DNA from: Palsa-504 sp963739615
Lineage (GTDB): Bacteria; Actinomycetota; Actinomycetes; Streptosporangiales; Streptosporangiaceae
Direction: 5' to 3'
NCBI GenBank assembly: GCA_963739615.1
Contig: CAVUBD010000039.1
Span: 43,470-107,469, forward strand
Length of the DNA: 64,000 nucleotides
The first letter of the stretch is position 1, and every line of letters starts with the position of its first letter. The notes beneath the pieces were generated by a model that searched no databases, had not been told where the DNA came from, and saw only the letters and a program-made list of their open reading frames with translations. Positions 61,718 through 64,000 of this stretch are shown here, one piece after another. A program made the translations under genes and the position numbers.

Positions 61718-62096
61718 GACGCAGCGCTGAGCTGAACGGACCGAGGATCGGCGCGTCGTGCACATCATGGTGTGGGCGGCTAGTACAGTTTTCCCAGCTG
61801 GCCAGGCGCCGTTGCCCAGCACAGGGTCTGGGGCGCTGTGATCATGGCTGATCCGACACAGTTAAGACTGTCATTTTAGACAGTCGCTGTGCGTCCTTGG
61901 CTGTCCTGGGACAGGATGCGATAGGATCTCACGAATGATCATCTAGGCCCGAAATGTCATACCAGCTTGTTAGCCTGCAGAGATGTCAAGGCCTATGGGG
62001 TAACACCGTTACTGAGTCCATGTGATCGATCCTCCGGGAGGGTGCCGATGTTAGAGGGCATTGTCCATGGCGGCCTGAGGAGAGGATGCGGCGGCG
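61718..62096. other. Intergenic region before the methyltransferase gene
   Basis: No coding frame is supported. It is less GC-rich than the left flank and contains a 20-bp palindrome at 61866 and, just before 62097, the ribosome-binding sequence GAGGAGAGG. Confidence 0.5.
61866..61885. promoter_or_regulatory. Palindrome GACTGTC-N6-GACAGTC
   Basis: Perfect 7-bp arms with an AT-rich ATTTTA centre, 212 bases upstream of the methyltransferase start. Could be an operator for a control protein of the modification gene or a terminator of the endonuclease gene. Confidence 0.5.
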
Positions 62097-63983
62097 ATGG
62101 CAACATATGCAGTCAAACTGCAGCGTAGCGATGACCTGCAGCTCACCGGCCACTCTTCTGGCTGCAGTGAGGAGACTTTTCGGCAATGGTGCATGGACCA
62201 GACGAATGCAGGTAGCTTGCTTGCCGTTGACCTGTTCTCGGGAGCGGGTGGCCTAAGCCTTGGACTGCAAGACGCAGGCTGGACAGTCGCGCTGGCCGTC
62301 GACAATGACGAGAAAGCGCTGCAGACGCATCGGCATAACTTTCCTGGCCTGACACAGACATGTAATCTTGGTGACCCTGAGCAGCGTGGGGTTCTTTTGA
62401 CCCTTCTGAGCGGCATCGAAATTGATCTTGTAGCAGGCGGGCCCCCTTGCCAGCCGTTCAGTCGGGCAGGCTTGAGTAAGATCCGCAGTCTTGTGGACGC
62501 GGGCCACCGTGACGAAGATGATCCCCGCCGAGAGCTCTGGCGTGCTTTCTTGGAAATAGTACTGGCACTACGTCCGCGTGCCGTCTTGATGGAGAATGTG
62601 CCGGATATGGCCCTAGGGGATGAGTTCTCCGTCATCCGAACAATGATGGATGCGCTTGAAAATGCCGAGTACTACACTGAACTTATCTTGGTGGACGCAT
62701 GGCGCTACGGAGTCCCGCAGCACAGAAAGCGTCTGATCCTCCTCGCGCGTCTTGACGTCGAGTGTTTCCTGTGGCCCGCCGAGAGTCCTCATATGCCGAC
62801 GCTGAGGGATGCGATCAGCGACCTTCCTGACCTTGGGCTGACAACAGGCGCACGTGTCCTCCGGTATTCGGACAAACCTGATATTTCCGCATTCGCCGAG
62901 GAGATGCGACACGGGATGGAAGACGGGCTCGTGTGGGATCATATAACCCGGCCGGTGCGCGATGATGACCGCGAGATCTTCCAGATGATGGATTCCAGTA
63001 CCCTTTACGGAAATCTGCCATCCGAGAAGCGCCGTTACTCGGCGGAGACGTTTGATGATAAATATAAGAAACTCGACTGGAACTCGAGAAGCCGATCGAT
63101 CACAGCGCATATCGCAAAGGATGGTTACTGGTACATTCATCCTAGCGAACTCCGCATGCTGACGGTTCGCGAAGCGGCACGCATTCAGACCTTTCCGGAC
63201 CGGTTCCGCTTCGCTGGCACGCGCAGTGATGCTTTCCGTCAGATCGGCAACGCCGTCCCGCCCCTGCTCGGGAGGGCAGCAGCCTCGACGCTGAGACCGA
63301 TTCAAACAAGCACTGAACAAGGCGGGCTGTGGCAAGGGGTCTCTCGATGGATGCAGGGTCGGCATGCACTGACCGAATGGGCGAGACAGCAGAGGCACGA
63401 CCATCACTGGTACATGATTCCCGGGCCTGGCCTCACAGTCGCCGTCGCCGCGGCCGCGGCACTGCTGACCGCGCGGCCCACGCAACCGCCGGGAGTTGCC
63501 AGCGCCCTGCAGGCCATACGTGGTCGCGAGCGCCTCAGTAAGGCTGACCTTGATCAGATGCAGGACGAGCTGGCCACAAAGTCGGGCCAGGCCATAGTTG
63601 AACTCTTCAGGCCTCTTCTTCAGAAGCGAAGTGTCTGGCACGATCCCGTGTTGCTAGCGGATGCGCTATGCATGAAATCGAGCCAGAAGAGAACTTTCTT
63701 TCTGCTGACCGGAAATGATGTCCTTCTTGCTACACAGCCCACTCTCAGGGTAGCCGCCCGCGTTGCAGGCACTGACTCGCACAAGGTCAATAGGATGAGC
63801 AACGGGAGAGTGGACCTGGCACGGCTTGTCGGGGTGGGTGACGATGCGCCTTTGCGTGCGGCTGCGCTCAGGCTCATTGGAAATACGATATGCCTGCCGA
63901 TCGGGCCTGAGTGCATCCGCTGTCCGCTACGAGAAAACTGCCTTAGTAGCTCGCGGCAGGACATGACGCAGACATTGTTCTAG
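62097..63983 (+). CDS. dcm: Cytosine-5 DNA methyltransferase with C-terminal Fe-S (endonuclease III-like) domain
   Basis: 628 aa. Motif I DLFSGAGG (45-52), IV GGPPCQPFS with nucleophile Cys118, VI ENVP (166-169), VIII QHRKRLILLA (208-217), IX LTVREAARIQTFPDRF (355-370), X QIGNAVPPLLGRA (382-394). After residue 400 there is an extra domain of about 225 residues (LLADALCMKSSQKRTFFLLT, LARLVGVGDDAPLRAAALRL) ending in C599-X6-C606-X2-C609-X5-C615, the cysteine pattern of the MutY/Nth 4Fe-4S cluster. The gene is lower in GC than its neighbours and has rarer codons, suggesting recent transfer. It methylates cytosine C5 in a specific sequence; the second domain might act on deaminated 5mC mismatches. 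Confidence 0.9.
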   Translation: MATYAVKLQRSDDLQLTGHSSGCSEETFRQWCMDQTNAGSLLAVDLFSGAGGLSLGLQDAGWTVALAVDNDEKALQTHRHNFPGLTQTCNLGDPEQRGVLLTLLSGIEIDLVAGGPPCQPFSRAGLSKIRSLVDAGHRDEDDPRRELWRAFLEIVLALRPRAVLMENVPDMALGDEFSVIRTMMDALENAEYYTELILVDAWRYGVPQHRKRLILLARLDVECFLWPAESPHMPTLRDAISDLPDLGLTTGARVLRYSDKPDISAFAEEMRHGMEDGLVWDHITRPVRDDDREIFQMMDSSTLYGNLPSEKRRYSAETFDDKYKKLDWNSRSRSITAHIAKDGYWYIHPSELRMLTVREAARIQTFPDRFRFAGTRSDAFRQIGNAVPPLLGRAAASTLRPIQTSTEQGGLWQGVSRWMQGRHALTEWARQQRHDHHWYMIPGPGLTVAVAAAAALLTARPTQPPGVASALQAIRGRERLSKADLDQMQDELATKSGQAIVELFRPLLQKRSVWHDPVLLADALCMKSSQKRTFFLLTGNDVLLATQPTLRVAARVAGTDSHKVNRMSNGRVDLARLVGVGDDAPLRAAALRLIGNTICLPIGPECIRCPLRENCLSSSRQDMTQTLF

Positions 63984-64000
63984 CCATAAATGGTACGCGT

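Noticed and set aside
1..64000. tRNA or rRNA genes, integrase and attachment sites
   Set aside because: I looked for conserved tRNA arms, rRNA-like stretches and tyrosine or serine recombinase motifs and did not find any; short or degenerate ones could be missed by eye.

Overview
The window is high-GC actinomycete DNA, most likely from a Streptosporangiales-type or related mycelial actinobacterium. I infer this from the gene content: a DUF574 methyltransferase, XRE/DUF5753 plus DUF397 regulator pairs, an RbpA-like RNA polymerase-binding protein, mycothiol-dependent isomerase-type (TIGR03086, DinB-like) proteins, a GNAT/acyl-CoA synthetase fusion, and a NarL-type two-component system beside a MacB-like exporter. 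I saw no rRNA, tRNA or CRISPR array.

Most of the window is accessory DNA. Roughly half of the recognisable coding stretches are remnants: gene ends joined to unrelated gene ends, genes with single-base frameshifts, and genes whose 5' and 3' ends survive around an internal deletion. Layout: 1-6.9 kb is a graveyard (HoxX, amidohydrolase, TreS, FAD oxidase, molybdopterin oxidoreductase and Gfo/Idh/MocA shreds) around an intact methyltransferase, VOC protein and RibD-type reductase. 6.9-12.3 kb holds a PadR regulator, VapBC, a pRiA4b-ORF3-type protein and a Fic protein without the catalytic His. 13.2-16.8 kb holds an acyl-CoA synthetase fusion and adenylate kinase. 17.4-19.3 kb holds a Phd/VapC pair and HicAB. 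19.8-23.0 kb holds DUF899, SDR, TIGR03086 and ECF sigma genes. 23.1-29.4 kb holds two large remnants of a TM0106-type RecB-like nuclease/helicase gene flanking an RHH/RelE pair and a second RibD-type reductase.

29.5-36.9 kb holds a phosphofructokinase with PPi-type signature, an RbpA paralogue, an IS66 relic, MarR, AbrB/RelE and a HigBA remnant. 37.7-41.0 kb holds an SNF2 helicase followed by a frameshifted ImmA/IrrE-like gene. 41-47.3 kb holds a LURP-one-like protein, TetR/DUF4386, two more toxin-antitoxin pairs and regulator fragments. 47.7-53.8 kb holds a MacB-type exporter (ATPase, permease and adaptor all frameshifted) with a lipoprotein, divergent from an intact sensor kinase and response regulator. 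54-60.6 kb is again mosaic, including a ScoMcrA-like N-terminal fragment behind a 28-bp perfect palindrome. 60.6-64 kb ends in a modification/restriction-type locus: a DUF397-fused phosphorothioate-type HNH endonuclease and a cytosine-5 DNA methyltransferase whose C-terminus carries an endonuclease III-like Fe-S cysteine motif.

Functionally the region is dominated by toxin-antitoxin modules (seven recognisable pairs plus at least six orphan pieces), DNA-processing or defence proteins, and small regulators. The strongest candidates for something new are the methyltransferase/Fe-S fusion beside the sulfur-type endonuclease, the SNF2-IrrE pair, and the repeated formation of internally deleted mini-genes at short direct repeats.
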